Notes: a model not told the origin generated them from the sequence alone. Shown: positions 46,940-56,123, counted from the first letter of the stretch. The stretch is 64,000 nt of DNA from Paenibacillus naphthalenovorans (GCF_900099895.1 NZ_FNDY01000003.1:239993-303992), one strand, 5' to 3'. Translations and numbers: made by a program.

Positions 46940-48589
46940 ATGAATTCGATCCGGACGGAAAGCACAGGACCGTGGGCTCATGAGGCGGAGGGTTTGATGG
47001 TTCATCTTCTGGACATCGATTTGATGAAAGGCGGCTGCGAATGGAGGATGGAACAGCGGTTCACCGAATCATATGTCTTAATCGTTGCCACGTTAGGGCA
47101 AGGACGGTTATCGATCGGCAGCCAACATTATCGGCTGAGGCAGGATGCGGTTTATGTTTGTCCTCCGGGAGAGACGTTCGGGGCTGCGGCGAAGTCCGAG
47201 GATGGGCTTGGATTGTTTCTGCTTCGCTACGAGCTTTACCGCATAGCCGGTTCAAATCGCGATGCCGTACGCTGCAGCGGCGGAGCCGGCTTCTTCCCGG
47301 AGCGTGGCGAAATCCCGGTTCCATCCGGGGCTCGTTTGGCCGCATTGTGTCATACCGCCTATCTGCACAGGCAGAGTCGTGACAGCCTGGAGCGTTTCCG
47401 CGGGCAGCTTGTGTTCCAGGAACTGCTGTACTCTATCTTGGAGAACAGACGCCACTCGGCCGAAGATTCGCATTCGGCGCTGGAGCGCGCGAAAGCGTAC
47501 ATGGACAGCCATTACCAGCAAAATCTTTCGATCGAGCAGCTGGCCCGTCTGGCGGATATAAGCCCTAAGTATTTTGTGGACCTGTTTAAAAAATTGTACG
47601 GCATCAGCGCCGTCGATTATTTGACAGCCCTGCGGATGAACAAGGCGAAGCAGCTGATGGCAAGATCCAACGCGAGGCTGAAGGATATCGCCCATCAAGT
47701 CGGCTATAACGATGAATTTTATTTTAGCCGCAAATTCAAAAAGGAGACGGGCTGCCCGCCGACGACCTACATGTCGAAACGCCGCCGCAAGATCGCTGCA
47801 TACGGTGCCGGGGTGACCGGGCACCTGCTTGCGCTCCATATGATCCCTTACGCCGCTCCTCTTAACCCCAAGTGGACAGCGTATTATTACCGAACATACC
47901 GTTCGGATATACCGGTCCATCTTAGTGCGTACCGCCATAACGAGCACTGGAAATCCAATATTGAAACGCTGTTTCAGGTGCGCCCCGATACGATCATCAG
48001 TACCGACGAACTGCAGGACGGGGAGAAGGAGATGCTCGAACAGGCGGCTCCCGTATATTATATCCCGCGGAAGCATACCGACTGGCGGGAGCAGTTGAGG
48101 CTGACCGCCGAATATCTCGATATCCCCAAGGAAGCGGAGCTGTGGCTTAACAATTATGACCGGAAAGTCAAAGCCGTACGGGAGCGTTTGAAGCACAAAA
48201 CGAAGAACGAGACGTTCCTGACGCTGAGCATATACAAGGACCGCTGTCAGGTTTATGCCAACCGGAGCATCATCGAGGTATTCTACGGGGATCTCCAGCT
48301 GACTCCCGCGCATGCGATCGATCAAGTTTTTACTGGAGAACCGGTAACCCCGGAGCGGCTGCACGTTTACGATGCGGACCATATCCTCGTAAACGTATGC
48401 CAGGAGACGGAATCGCTCCTGCATTGGGAATCGCTGCAGCTCTCTCCGTCGTGGCAAAGCTTAAAGGCTGTAAGCCGCAATCAGGTCTATGTCATCTCTT
48501 CCGATCCTTGGCGTGAATATTCGGCTTCCTCGCACGACCGTCTTGTGGACGAGACGCTCAGGCTGCTAACAGGAAATCGTCCATGTTAA
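46940..48589 (+). CDS. AraC-type regulator fused to a siderophore-binding domain (Btr-like)
   Basis: A 549-residue cytoplasmic activator. An N-terminal effector-type domain (1-160) is followed by the AraC HTH pair (about 180-285: YQQNLSIEQLARLADISPKYFVDLFKK; LKDIAHQVGYNDEFYFSRKFKKETG) and a C-terminal periplasmic-binding-protein-like domain (about 290-549). In Bacillus, Btr has this layout, binds bacillibactin and activates feuABC. It is preceded by a Fur box, so it is made under iron starvation, and lies directly before the uptake genes. AAGGAGAAGG precedes the ATG. Confidence 0.88.
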   Translation: MNSIRTESTGPWAHEAEGLMVHLLDIDLMKGGCEWRMEQRFTESYVLIVATLGQGRLSIGSQHYRLRQDAVYVCPPGETFGAAAKSEDGLGLFLLRYELYRIAGSNRDAVRCSGGAGFFPERGEIPVPSGARLAALCHTAYLHRQSRDSLERFRGQLVFQELLYSILENRRHSAEDSHSALERAKAYMDSHYQQNLSIEQLARLADISPKYFVDLFKKLYGISAVDYLTALRMNKAKQLMARSNARLKDIAHQVGYNDEFYFSRKFKKETGCPPTTYMSKRRRKIAAYGAGVTGHLLALHMIPYAAPLNPKWTAYYYRTYRSDIPVHLSAYRHNEHWKSNIETLFQVRPDTIISTDELQDGEKEMLEQAAPVYYIPRKHTDWREQLRLTAEYLDIPKEAELWLNNYDRKVKAVRERLKHKTKNETFLTLSIYKDRCQVYANRSIIEVFYGDLQLTPAHAIDQVFTGEPVTPERLHVYDADHILVNVCQETESLLHWESLQLSPSWQSLKAVSRNQVYVISSDPWREYSASSHDRLVDETLRLLTGNRPC

Positions 48590-48635
48590 TTCAGGATTTC
48601 GTCCATGGTTCAGGCCAAGGCGATGTTTTATAATT

Positions 48636-48654
48636 GCGAATGAGAATTGTTATC
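48636..48654. promoter_or_regulatory. Second Fur-box-like site, before the transporter genes
   Basis: GCGAATGAGAATTGTTATC matches the 19-base Fur consensus at 14 positions. TATAAT lies just upstream at 48629-48634, so the transporter operon appears to have its own iron-repressed promoter. Confidence 0.75.
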
Positions 48655-48692
48655 AATTGAATCGAAGAAGCTTGGGAGGAGACATCAGCATC

Positions 48693-49694
48693 ATGAAAAC
48701 GAAGTTTGTAAGCTTTAGCTTCATCGTATTACTCATCTTGGTTTTAGCCGCATGCGCAAACCAAGCAGCGCCGGCGACGGGCGGCGCCCCTGCGGGGAAT
48801 AAAACATCGGAAAGCACTGCCGAGAAACCGAAGGAACCGCCAATTGCGGGTCAAACGAAAACAATCATTTATTTGGACAAGCAATATACGGTCACCGTGC
48901 CCTCCGGCAAAATCGTCATAACGGGCGCTCTGGAAGCGATGGAGGACGCCCTTGTGCTGGGGGTTGAACCGATCGGCGCTATAACGGTCGGCGGTAAGTT
49001 CCCCGACCTGTTCAAGCCGATTACCGGGTCTTCGCAATCGATCGGCGAGAAAACGCAGCCGAACATGGAAACGATTCTGAAGCTGAAGCCGGATGTCATT
49101 CTCGGCACAACTAAATTCCAGCCGGAGGTGGTGGAGAAGCTGGCGAAAATCGCTCCGACGATTCAGGTATCCCATATTGCTACCAACTGGGAAGCGAATC
49201 TGCGTCTGATGGGCGAGCTGACCGGCAAGCAAGCGGAAGCCGAGAAAGTGCTGAAGCAGTATAAGGACGATGTCGAAGCGGCGAAAAAGCAGCTGGGCGA
49301 GAAGTGGAAAGGGAAGAAAGTCGTGACGGTCCGGATTCGCAACGGAGCCCTGAATATTTATCCGGCTGACGTTTTCTTCAACCCGACGATTTATGGAGAG
49401 CTTGGAATGGACGTGCCGGATGAGGTCAAGGCAGCCAAAGCGCAGCAAACCATTTCTTTAGAACAGTTCAGCGCCATGAACCCCGATGCGATCTTCCTTC
49501 AATTCTCCGAGGACGAGAACAAGGATCATTTGAAATCGCTGGAGGAGCTGCAAAACAACCCGATCTGGGGAAGCATCAACGCGGTGAAAAACAATAAGGT
49601 GTTCGTCAATGTCGTGGATCCGCTCGCACAAGGGGGCACATCCTGGAGCAAAATCCATTTTCTGAAAGCAGCTGTTCAGAAGCTGTCCGAATGA
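48693..49694 (+). CDS. Iron-siderophore ABC transporter substrate-binding lipoprotein (FeuA-like)
   Basis: A predicted 333-residue lipoprotein holding ferric siderophore at the outer face. Signal peptide with lipobox LVLAA|C at about residue 21, then a Ser/Thr/Pro-rich linker. The Peripla_BP_2 domain (about 50-333) has VVTGALEAMEDALVLGVEPIG-like sequence, PNMETILKLKPDVILG and NPDAIFLQFSED. ATG 48693 follows GGGAGGAG. It is first in the order SBP-permease-permease-esterase-esterase-nitroreductase behind a Fur-like box. The exact siderophore (bacillibactin-like is favoured by the esterases) is inferred. Confidence 0.92.
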   Translation: MKTKFVSFSFIVLLILVLAACANQAAPATGGAPAGNKTSESTAEKPKEPPIAGQTKTIIYLDKQYTVTVPSGKIVITGALEAMEDALVLGVEPIGAITVGGKFPDLFKPITGSSQSIGEKTQPNMETILKLKPDVILGTTKFQPEVVEKLAKIAPTIQVSHIATNWEANLRLMGELTGKQAEAEKVLKQYKDDVEAAKKQLGEKWKGKKVVTVRIRNGALNIYPADVFFNPTIYGELGMDVPDEVKAAKAQQTISLEQFSAMNPDAIFLQFSEDENKDHLKSLEELQNNPIWGSINAVKNNKVFVNVVDPLAQGGTSWSKIHFLKAAVQKLSE

Positions 49695-49711
49695 GAGGGA
49701 TCGGTTGACGT

Positions 49712-50719
49712 ATGAGGCTTCGGATTTCTTACACCGCGTTTTTGCTCGGCATTGCCCCCGTTATGATCATGCTCATCATGCTCTTATCCATACGCTACGG
49801 GGCAAAATCGATGGATGTCAGCACGGTGTGGAACGCGTTCTTTCATTTCGATAAGGGAAATGTGGACCATCAGATTATTATGCATTCCAGGGTTCCCCGG
49901 GCTGCCGGGGCACTACTTATCGGAGCCTTCCTCGCCATATCCGGGGCCATTATGCAGGGGATGACAAGGAATTACTTGGCATCCCCCTCTATTATGGGGG
50001 TTACGGACGGCTCGGCGTTCGCTATTACGCTGGGAATGGTGCTGCTGCCGGAGGCCTCGTCAATGGATTTGATCGTATGCTCTTTAATCGGCTCCGCTTT
50101 GGGCGTCGGGATCGTTTTCGGCATTGCATCGCTGCTGCCCGGCGGTTTGTCCCCGGTTCGAATGGCAATTATCGGGACGATTATCGGAACGTTTCTGAGC
50201 AGTGTTTCCGCGGCGGTAGCGACGTACTTTCAAGTTTCGCAAAATATCAGCTTCTGGTATAACGCAAGGCTTTACCAGCTCGATCCGACACTGATCAAGC
50301 TTGCCATCCCGTTTGCTGTTGTCGGCATCGTCATGGCGTTGTGCATTTCCCCGTCGGTCACGATTTTATCGCTAGGCGAGGAAGTGTCCGTCGGTTTGGG
50401 CCAGCGTACTCTGCTTGTGAAAGCGGCCGCTACAGGAGCTGTCGTCATTCTGACGGGAATTTCCGTCGCTTTGGCCGGCAAAATCGGCTTTGTCGGGCTG
50501 CTGATTCCGCATATCGCCCGATTTTTTGTCGGCGTCGATTATCGCCGCATCATTCCGTGTGCGGGGGTGCTGGGCGGACTTTTTCTGGGGCTGTGCGACA
50601 TTCTCAGCCGGTTTCTCAACTATCCGTTCGAGACGCCTATCGGGGTGCTAACCGCACTTTTCGGCGTGCCCTTCTTCCTCTATTTGATTCGCAAGAGAGG
50701 AGGCGGCAAGCATGCGTAA
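49712..50719 (+). CDS. FecCD-type siderophore permease subunit 1 (FeuB-like)
   Basis: A 335-residue polytopic permease of the BtuC/FecCD family, about nine to ten helices. It has the family landmarks SRVPRAAGALLIGAFLAISGAIMQGMTRN and the ATPase-coupling region GLGQRTLLVK with SVALAGKIGFVGLLIPHIARFFVG near the C-terminus. Eighteen bases after the binding-protein gene. It overlaps the second permease by eight bases, so the two form a heterodimer. Confidence 0.93.
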   Translation: MRLRISYTAFLLGIAPVMIMLIMLLSIRYGAKSMDVSTVWNAFFHFDKGNVDHQIIMHSRVPRAAGALLIGAFLAISGAIMQGMTRNYLASPSIMGVTDGSAFAITLGMVLLPEASSMDLIVCSLIGSALGVGIVFGIASLLPGGLSPVRMAIIGTIIGTFLSSVSAAVATYFQVSQNISFWYNARLYQLDPTLIKLAIPFAVVGIVMALCISPSVTILSLGEEVSVGLGQRTLLVKAAATGAVVILTGISVALAGKIGFVGLLIPHIARFFVGVDYRRIIPCAGVLGGLFLGLCDILSRFLNYPFETPIGVLTALFGVPFFLYLIRKRGGGKHA

Positions 50720-51734
50720 AGGCTCAGAAAGGCCCTTGTGGCATGTACAGCTTGGCTGCTTCGTCGTCATCGCGGCGGCGGTATACATCCATCTGACCAA
50801 CGGCGAATTTGACATGACAGTCTCTGAAGTGCTGCGTACGCTGCTCCGTATTCACCCGCAGCCGGATCACGATATGGTACTGTTTGAGTTTCGTCTGCCG
50901 CGCATCGTCATTGCGGCGTTGGTCGGTTTCGGCCTCGGTATCGCAGGCGCGGTGATTCAAGGCGTGACCCGGAACGGCCTTGCGGATCCGGGGATTCTCG
51001 GCATCAATGCAGGTGCCGGTGCGGCGATCGTATTATTTATGTTTTTCTTTCAAGGGAATGTCATCCGTACCGGATGGACAGCCATTATGATGATGCCGCT
51101 CTTCGGTCTTATCGGAGGTTTGGCCGCCGCCGCACTTATCTATTTCTTTGCCTGGCAGAACGGACGACTCGATCCGCAGCGTTTAGTTTTGACAGGGATT
51201 GCGATCGGTTCTGGTTTCGGCGCGTTCACCATGTTCCTTTCCCTGCAAATGAACGCCAAAGATTTTGAAATGGCAACCGTCTGGCTGACGGGAAGCATTT
51301 GGAATGCCAACTGGGTCTATATCGCATCCATGCTGCCGTGGTTTATCGTGCTTGTGCCCGTTCTCATGCGCAGGGCGCCTCTGCTCGATGTGTTTCAGCT
51401 GGAAGAAAGCTCGGTTAAAGGTCTCGGCGTTCGCGCGGAAAGAGAGAAAAGCTTGTTTTTGCTGGGCAGCATCGGACTGGTGAGTGCCTGCGTGTCCGTG
51501 TCGGGCAGCATCGGCTTTGTCGGATTGCTTGCCCCGCATATTGCGAAGCGTCTTGTCGGTCTGCGCCATCGGCGGGTGATGTCCGTCTGCGGACTGATCG
51601 GGATGATGATGGTCATTGTCTCCGACCTGATCGCCAAAACCGTGTTCTCGCCTGCCGAGCTGCCTGTGGGCATTGTGATTTCGATAGTTGGCGTCCCGTA
51701 TTTCGTCTACTTGCTGTTTAAAGCCAAAGCTTAG
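50712..51734 (+). CDS. FecCD-type siderophore permease subunit 2 (FeuC-like)
   Basis: The 340-residue second half of the permease heterodimer. Landmarks are FRLPRIVIAALVGFGLGIAGAVIQGVTRN, LADPGILGINAGAGAA and the coupling region VSGSIGFVGLLAPHIAKRLVG. Translation is coupled to the first permease through an eight-base overlap. No ATPase gene follows, so a shared ATPase elsewhere (as YusV for Bacillus Feu) is expected. Confidence 0.93.
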   Translation: MRKGSERPLWHVQLGCFVVIAAAVYIHLTNGEFDMTVSEVLRTLLRIHPQPDHDMVLFEFRLPRIVIAALVGFGLGIAGAVIQGVTRNGLADPGILGINAGAGAAIVLFMFFFQGNVIRTGWTAIMMMPLFGLIGGLAAAALIYFFAWQNGRLDPQRLVLTGIAIGSGFGAFTMFLSLQMNAKDFEMATVWLTGSIWNANWVYIASMLPWFIVLVPVLMRRAPLLDVFQLEESSVKGLGVRAEREKSLFLLGSIGLVSACVSVSGSIGFVGLLAPHIAKRLVGLRHRRVMSVCGLIGMMMVIVSDLIAKTVFSPAELPVGIVISIVGVPYFVYLLFKAKA

Positions 51735-51758
51735 GATATAAAGAAGGGAGAGCGGGCA

Positions 51759-52517
51759 ATGAAGGGCAAGATCGTTCGGGAAAAATTCGAGGGCAGGGAA
51801 CTCCTGATCTACCTTCCCCAAACCTATGAAACGGACTCGAAAAAGTATCCCGTAGTCTATGTGCATGATCTCGGCGATGTGTTTGATCCGGCCAAGAGTG
51901 AAGCCCTCTATGAGCTGGAACGCATGTTTGCGGATGGGTCGCTGTTGGAGGTGATCCTGGTCGGGGTGGAATCCAAAAACCGGATGGACGAATATACGCC
52001 CTGGTTTGCGAAGGCCCTTTCCACACCATACAATTACGGCGATTTCGGCGGGAAGGGCGGCGAGTACCTCTCTTTTCTCGCCAACAAGCTGAAGCCATAC
52101 ATGGACGCCTCTTACAGAACAGCCGCGGACCCGGAGCATACAGCCGTCATAGGCAAATCGCTCGGCGGGCTGATCTCGATGTATGCGGCTTACCTGTACC
52201 CCGGCGTGTTCGGTAAAATCGGTTCCATCTCCGGCTCGTACTGGTTCGAAGGGTTTGTAGACTATATGCGAACGCATGCGATGGACCACGGCAAAATGAA
52301 AATCTATATGGATGTAGGAAGCCTGGAAGGGGTCGGCAAGCAGACCGTTCAAAAGGACATGGTTCCACTAACCGGACAAGCGCATGCGATCTTGAGACAA
52401 AAGGGCTTTTCCGAAGAACGATTGACGCTGGTGACAGAAGAAGGAGCTGTACACGAACACTCCTATTTTTGCAGGCGATTTCCAAGTGCGTTGAGGTGGT
52501 TGTTTGATGCCGTATAA
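51759..52517 (+). CDS. Trilactone-esterase-like alpha/beta hydrolase 1 (BesA/Fes family)
   Basis: A predicted 252-residue cytoplasmic serine hydrolase of the esterase D/Fes group. It shows LLIYLPQTYETDSKKYPVVYVHDLGD, the nucleophile elbow IGKSLGGLISMYAA near residue 130, and a C-terminal EEGAVHEHSYFCRRFPSALRWLF with the probable catalytic His. Placed after the siderophore permeases, its expected job is to open the ferric trilactone siderophore and release iron, as BesA does for bacillibactin. AAGGGAG precedes the ATG. Confidence 0.87.
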   Translation: MKGKIVREKFEGRELLIYLPQTYETDSKKYPVVYVHDLGDVFDPAKSEALYELERMFADGSLLEVILVGVESKNRMDEYTPWFAKALSTPYNYGDFGGKGGEYLSFLANKLKPYMDASYRTAADPEHTAVIGKSLGGLISMYAAYLYPGVFGKIGSISGSYWFEGFVDYMRTHAMDHGKMKIYMDVGSLEGVGKQTVQKDMVPLTGQAHAILRQKGFSEERLTLVTEEGAVHEHSYFCRRFPSALRWLFDAV

Positions 52518-53352
52518 AAAAGCAGCTTTAGAACCCGTTCCGCCGTATGCCATCGTCCATACGGAAGCGAGAGTCATGTATTCGCGGAACGGGAACCGGG
52601 AGTACCGGATTTTTGTGTTCAAACCGGCGCATGAGGCGCCTCCCGAGGGGTTTCCCGTCATCTACGTGCTGGACGCCAATGCCGTATTCGGAACGATGGC
52701 TGAAGCGGTCAGGCTGCAATCCCGCAAGCCGCACGGGTTCGGCCCTGCCGTCATTGTCGGGATTGGCTATCCGACGGATGAGCCGCTGGATTCAACAAGA
52801 AGATTTTACGATTACACGAAGCCCGCCTCCGCCAAGCTGCCGGTCAGACCCGACGGGTCCCCTTGGCCCGAAACCGGAGGAGCCGATGCGTTCCTGTCTT
52901 TCATTGAGGATGAGCTGAAGCCGGCGATCGAACGGGACTTTCCGATTGACAGGAACCGGCAAACCCTGTTCGGCCATTCGCTTGGCGGGCTTTTTACACT
53001 GGATGTGTGGCTGAACCGGCCGGAAACGTTCCAAACCTATGTGGCGGGCAGCCCGTCCATCTGGTGGAACAACCGGTATCTGCTGGACGCCGCACGCCGT
53101 TTGGCGGATAGGCGGGAGGACGCGGCCCTGCCGGCAGCGGTGTTGATGGCCGTGGGCGGCAGGGAGAAGCCGTTTATGATCCAGGATGCCAGGGAGCTGT
53201 TTCAAACGGTAGAGCCTCTTTCTGGACGGGGAATTCGGCTCCAATTCATGGAACTGGAGGACGAGGGGCACATTACCATACTGCTGCCTCTGATCAATAG
53301 GGCACTGCGGTTCGCTTTAGCGGAGAGCGGGGAGCCTGGAGGCAGACTTTAA
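52507..53352 (+). CDS. Trilactone-esterase-like alpha/beta hydrolase 2 (IroE/BesA family)
   Basis: A 281-residue hydrolase. It starts VMYSRNGNREYRIFVFKPAHEAPPEGFPVIYVLDANAVFGTMAEAVR, a signature of IroE/BesA-like esterases. The elbow is FGHSLGGLFTLDVWL, followed by YVAGSPSIWWNN, and ends EDEGHITILLPL with the catalytic His. It overlaps hydrolase 1 by 11 bases. It is diverged from hydrolase 1, so the two may act on different esters or different hydrolysis steps. ATG 52507 is used. Confidence 0.88.
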   Translation: MPYKKAALEPVPPYAIVHTEARVMYSRNGNREYRIFVFKPAHEAPPEGFPVIYVLDANAVFGTMAEAVRLQSRKPHGFGPAVIVGIGYPTDEPLDSTRRFYDYTKPASAKLPVRPDGSPWPETGGADAFLSFIEDELKPAIERDFPIDRNRQTLFGHSLGGLFTLDVWLNRPETFQTYVAGSPSIWWNNRYLLDAARRLADRREDAALPAAVLMAVGGREKPFMIQDARELFQTVEPLSGRGIRLQFMELEDEGHITILLPLINRALRFALAESGEPGGRL

Positions 53353-53384
53353 CCATTTATCATTTGAAGGGAGGTCGCGGACTC

Positions 53385-53951
53385 ATGGAGCTCGCGCGAT
53401 TAATCAGGGAACGCCGTTCCATTCATGCTTTTGAACACCGGGAAGTCCCGCCCGAGCTTATTATGGAGCTCATGGACACTGCCGTCTGGGTACCCAATTA
53501 TCATATGACCCAGCCTTGGCGGTTTATACTGACCTACGGCGAGGGCCGCAGGAAGATGGCCGAAGCGGTCCGGACGATGAAGGAAAGCAGGGAGCCCGAC
53601 CCGGCCCTGAAAAAAGAGGTCGGTCAGAAGTTTTACAATAAAATCATGGCTATCCCGATGATCATGACCGTCATTATGAAGGAAGATCCGAATCTGGTCG
53701 TCAGGGAAGAAGACTACGCTTCGACCAGCTGTATTATTCACAACCTCAGTCTGCTGGCTTGGGAACGGGGAATCGGCATGGTATGGGAGACATACGGTTG
53801 GCTGCATCACCCCGTATTTCGCGAGACGATGGGGATTTTGCCTGGAGAAAAGGTGCTGGGCAATCTGCACATCGGATACCCGGCTCAAATTCCTAAAGCT
53901 CAGCCGAGAATTCTGGCGGCGGAGCGCATTACTGTGGTTGATAGAGTGTAA
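53385..53951 (+). CDS. Nitroreductase-family flavoprotein
   Basis: A 188-residue FMN-dependent oxidoreductase. It has the family start RLIRERRSIHAFEHREVPPELI, the FMN-contact region PNYHMTQPWRFIL, and C-terminal GIGMVWETYGW and VLGNLHIGYPA. Members reduce nitro compounds, quinones or flavin. In this iron cluster it may reduce ferric siderophore or its product, which is only an inference from position. ATG 53385 behind GGGAGGT. It is the last gene of the cluster; a weak hairpin (53987-54011) and T-rich DNA follow. Confidence 0.85.
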   Translation: MELARLIRERRSIHAFEHREVPPELIMELMDTAVWVPNYHMTQPWRFILTYGEGRRKMAEAVRTMKESREPDPALKKEVGQKFYNKIMAIPMIMTVIMKEDPNLVVREEDYASTSCIIHNLSLLAWERGIGMVWETYGWLHHPVFRETMGILPGEKVLGNLHIGYPAQIPKAQPRILAAERITVVDRV

Positions 53952-54123
53952 TGGCGGAAGGAAAGACGAAACAGCAAGTGCACAGACGTCCCTGATTACC
54001 ACTCGGGGACGGTACTTTTATTTTTACGGACGTTTTCCGCATGCTCAAACTTATTTCCCGGCCCAGTATCTGAAACCTAAAACAACCCGACCGGAGATTC
54101 CGATCAGGTTCACAGGCCCCGAA

Positions 54124-54894
54124 TTATGGCTGGGCGACGATGACATGAATGCCTTTATTCACAAACTCCTCAACCAGATGTGCAGGGGTTTGCCAATCGG
54201 TGACCAGGGTATCGATTTGTTCAATTGAAGCAGAGGTGGCCAGAGCCGTACGTCCGATCTTGGTATGATCGGCCACCACAATTAACTTTTTGCTTATGGA
54301 GACAAGCGATTTTTTCACTCCCAGTGCAAGCAAATTCGTGTTCATGGCCCCCAGTTCCGGCGATAATGCGTTGCATCCGATAATGGCTTTGTCGCAGCGG
54401 TATTTTAATAGCACTTCTTCGCATAAATCCCCAACCAGGGAAAGGGTTTTACTCCTCAGGATTCCCCCGGACAAGATTACGGTTATTTCTTCACGATCCG
54501 CTTCGCCAAACATTTGACCAATGGTAAGCGATGGGGTCACGACAGTCAAGGGTTGAATGTTCACTAAAAGCTTGGCTACCTCAGTGGTTGTTGTCCCGGC
54601 GTCCAAAGCCACGATTTCACGCGGCTGAATCAATTGTGTCACTGCTTTCGCGATGGCTTTTTTTTCGACAGTGCAATCCCCTACACGCATACTATATGAA
54701 GGCTCGTAGCCTACGGATTGAATATCGATTGCTCCTCCATAAGTCCGCCGGAGCTTGTTTTTTTGCTCAAGTCTCTCCAGATCACGACGGACGGTAGCCG
54801 GAGAAACTTGTAATATATCGATGAGTTCATTCACGGAAACTGTCCCGTTTTTTTGCAGAATTTCCAGAATCTTTTCTTCACGTGCTATAGCCAT
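54124..54894 (-). CDS. DeoR/GlpR-family sugar-responsive repressor
   Basis: A 256-residue transcription factor. The N-terminal DeoR HTH (about 5-58) reads EEKILEILQKNGTVSVNELIDILQVSPATVRRDLERLEQ. The C-terminal sensor domain has DAGTTTTEVAKLL, VILSGGILRSKTLSLVGD and the final VVADHTKIGRTAL signature. The effector is usually a phosphorylated sugar. GAGGGG precedes the ATG. It faces a truncated TRAP permease gene, so its original target operon has probably been lost. Confidence 0.9.
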   Translation of the reverse strand: MAIAREEKILEILQKNGTVSVNELIDILQVSPATVRRDLERLEQKNKLRRTYGGAIDIQSVGYEPSYSMRVGDCTVEKKAIAKAVTQLIQPREIVALDAGTTTTEVAKLLVNIQPLTVVTPSLTIGQMFGEADREEITVILSGGILRSKTLSLVGDLCEEVLLKYRCDKAIIGCNALSPELGAMNTNLLALGVKKSLVSISKKLIVVADHTKIGRTALATSASIEQIDTLVTDWQTPAHLVEEFVNKGIHVIVAQP

Positions 54895-54931
54895 TGATAA
54901 TTACACCCCTCATTTGATTCGATATTATCAC

Positions 54932-55490
54932 AATAATCCCGGCTTCATGCTTGCCATCGGTTTGACCATTGCCTGGTATTTGGTTGTCCGCAAATCGAAC
55001 TTTAAAGTGTTTCCCAAAAAATCAGGGAAGAAAATTGTGACGGCGACCGTCAAGGCGCTATGGGCGCTTGTTTTGCCGGCCATTATTATCGGCGGCCTGA
55101 AATTCGGCATATTCACACCCACTGAAGCGGGGGTCGTAGCGGCGTTTTACGCATTGTTCGTCGGACTCGTCGTGTACCGAGAACTCAAATTGAAGAATTT
55201 GTTTCATGTCTTGGTCGCCTCGGGCAAAATGACCAGTATCGTTATGTTTCTGGCAGCAGCGGCAATGGTATCGTCATGGTTGATCACCGTAGCTAACATA
55301 CCTGGCGAGCTGACGGCCATGCTCGGTCCGTTGATGGAAAATAAATTGCTCCTGCTTTTGGCCATCAACCTGGTCGTTTTCTTGGTAGGCACGGCGATGG
55401 ATTTGACCCCTACGGTTCTTATACTGACGCCGGTGCTTATGCCAATCATTACGGCCGCAGGGCTGACGTTCGAAAATGCGGTTGTTCGCG
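54932..55490 (+). pseudogene. TRAP transporter large permease (DctM) fragment
   Basis: An open frame encodes only an inner piece of a DctM/TRAP-T large permease: LVLPAIIIGGLKFGIFTPTEAGVVAAFYALFVG, LVASGKMTSIVMFLAAAAM and VFLVGTAMDLTPTVLILTPVLMPII. These are landmarks of the C-terminal half. The N-terminal membrane segments are missing, and the sequence leaves the family after MPIITAAG, before the last conserved hairpins. It starts about 35 bases from the DeoR start, so a deletion probably fused the regulator's control region to the permease remnant. Confidence 0.8.
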
Positions 55491-55670
55491 ATCGTGTCAT
55501 GAAATGGCCGAAAATCCTATTGCAGTAGTGGGTAATATCATCACAGATGGGACCTGCGATGGAAAGTTATAGTTGAGGGAGTAAGGGTATAGTATTTTTG
55601 TTCTGTACAGGCACTGATAGGCTGCGGCCCACATAGAATAGTACTACTTTCATCATGGGGGTGGCTTGAG

Positions 55671-55880
55671 GTGCCTGGATTTTTTTCTGCAATTGCCTTG
55701 TTTATTAAAGAGTTAATGCTGCTGGTTTCGTACGTTAAAAATAATGCGTTTCCCCAACCGCTCGCTGAAGATGAAGAAGAGAAGCATTTACGATTAATGG
55801 CTGAAGGGAATCAGCATTCCCGCAATTTGTTGATAGAGCACAATCTGCGGCTCGTGGCTCACATTGTCAACACGTTGTGA
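55671..55880 (+). pseudogene. sigK: sigK, N-terminal fragment (interrupted sporulation sigma factor)
   Basis: GTG 55671 opens a 69-residue frame whose first ~66 residues match sigma-K: a hydrophobic pro-region-like start ([28 protein letters not shown]) followed by [31 protein letters not shown]. In SigK the chain continues KKFENTGED. Here the match stops at base ~55870 and a TGA follows three codons later. Regions 2-4 are absent from the window. It could be a dead remnant or, as with the skin element, the 5' part of a gene rebuilt by excision. A sigma-E-like -10 (CATAGAAT) at 55632-55639 is a weak extra hint. Confidence 0.85.
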
Positions 55881-55921
55881 ACACGAACCGACGTCAGGAA
55901 GCAGCGCGTTTTGTGTGCAGC

Positions 55922-56000
55922 GGGCGGTTTGTGCGGTGAGGGTGGACGAGCTATATGGAGCCTGAATCAGCCGGTCCGAGGGGGCCGGTTTTCTGCTTCT
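55922..56000 (+). repeat. Left copy of a ~75-bp structured repeat
   Basis: It shares AGGGTGGACGAGCTA exactly, and CCGGTCC-loop-GGCCGG-TTTTCTGCTTCT closely, with 63829-63903. The hairpin arms are 55971-55977 and 55982-55988. It lies about 50 bases inside the point where sigK breaks off. Similarity stops after 56000. Confidence 0.8.
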
Positions 56001-56123
56001 TCTGGAGTTAATACCGATACTTGAGAGCCTTGTACGGCAAGTATTCCGTATACCAATGGAGCTTGCCATTAAGATTGAAGGGAATAGCCGTATTCTACCA
56101 TACTTCATATCTTCCAAATCTAG

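Noticed and set aside
47252..48457. A 401-codon open frame antisense to the Btr-like gene
   Set aside because: It is a mirror of a well-supported coding region with no ribosome site or motif of its own.
53938..54228. A 96-codon plus-strand frame after the nitroreductase gene
   Set aside because: It has no ribosome site and overlaps the end of the DeoR gene antisense. The product shows no motif.
54755..54931. 5' extension of the DctM-like frame
   Set aside because: This part is antisense to the DeoR start and does not resemble DctM, so the pseudogene was begun at about 54932.
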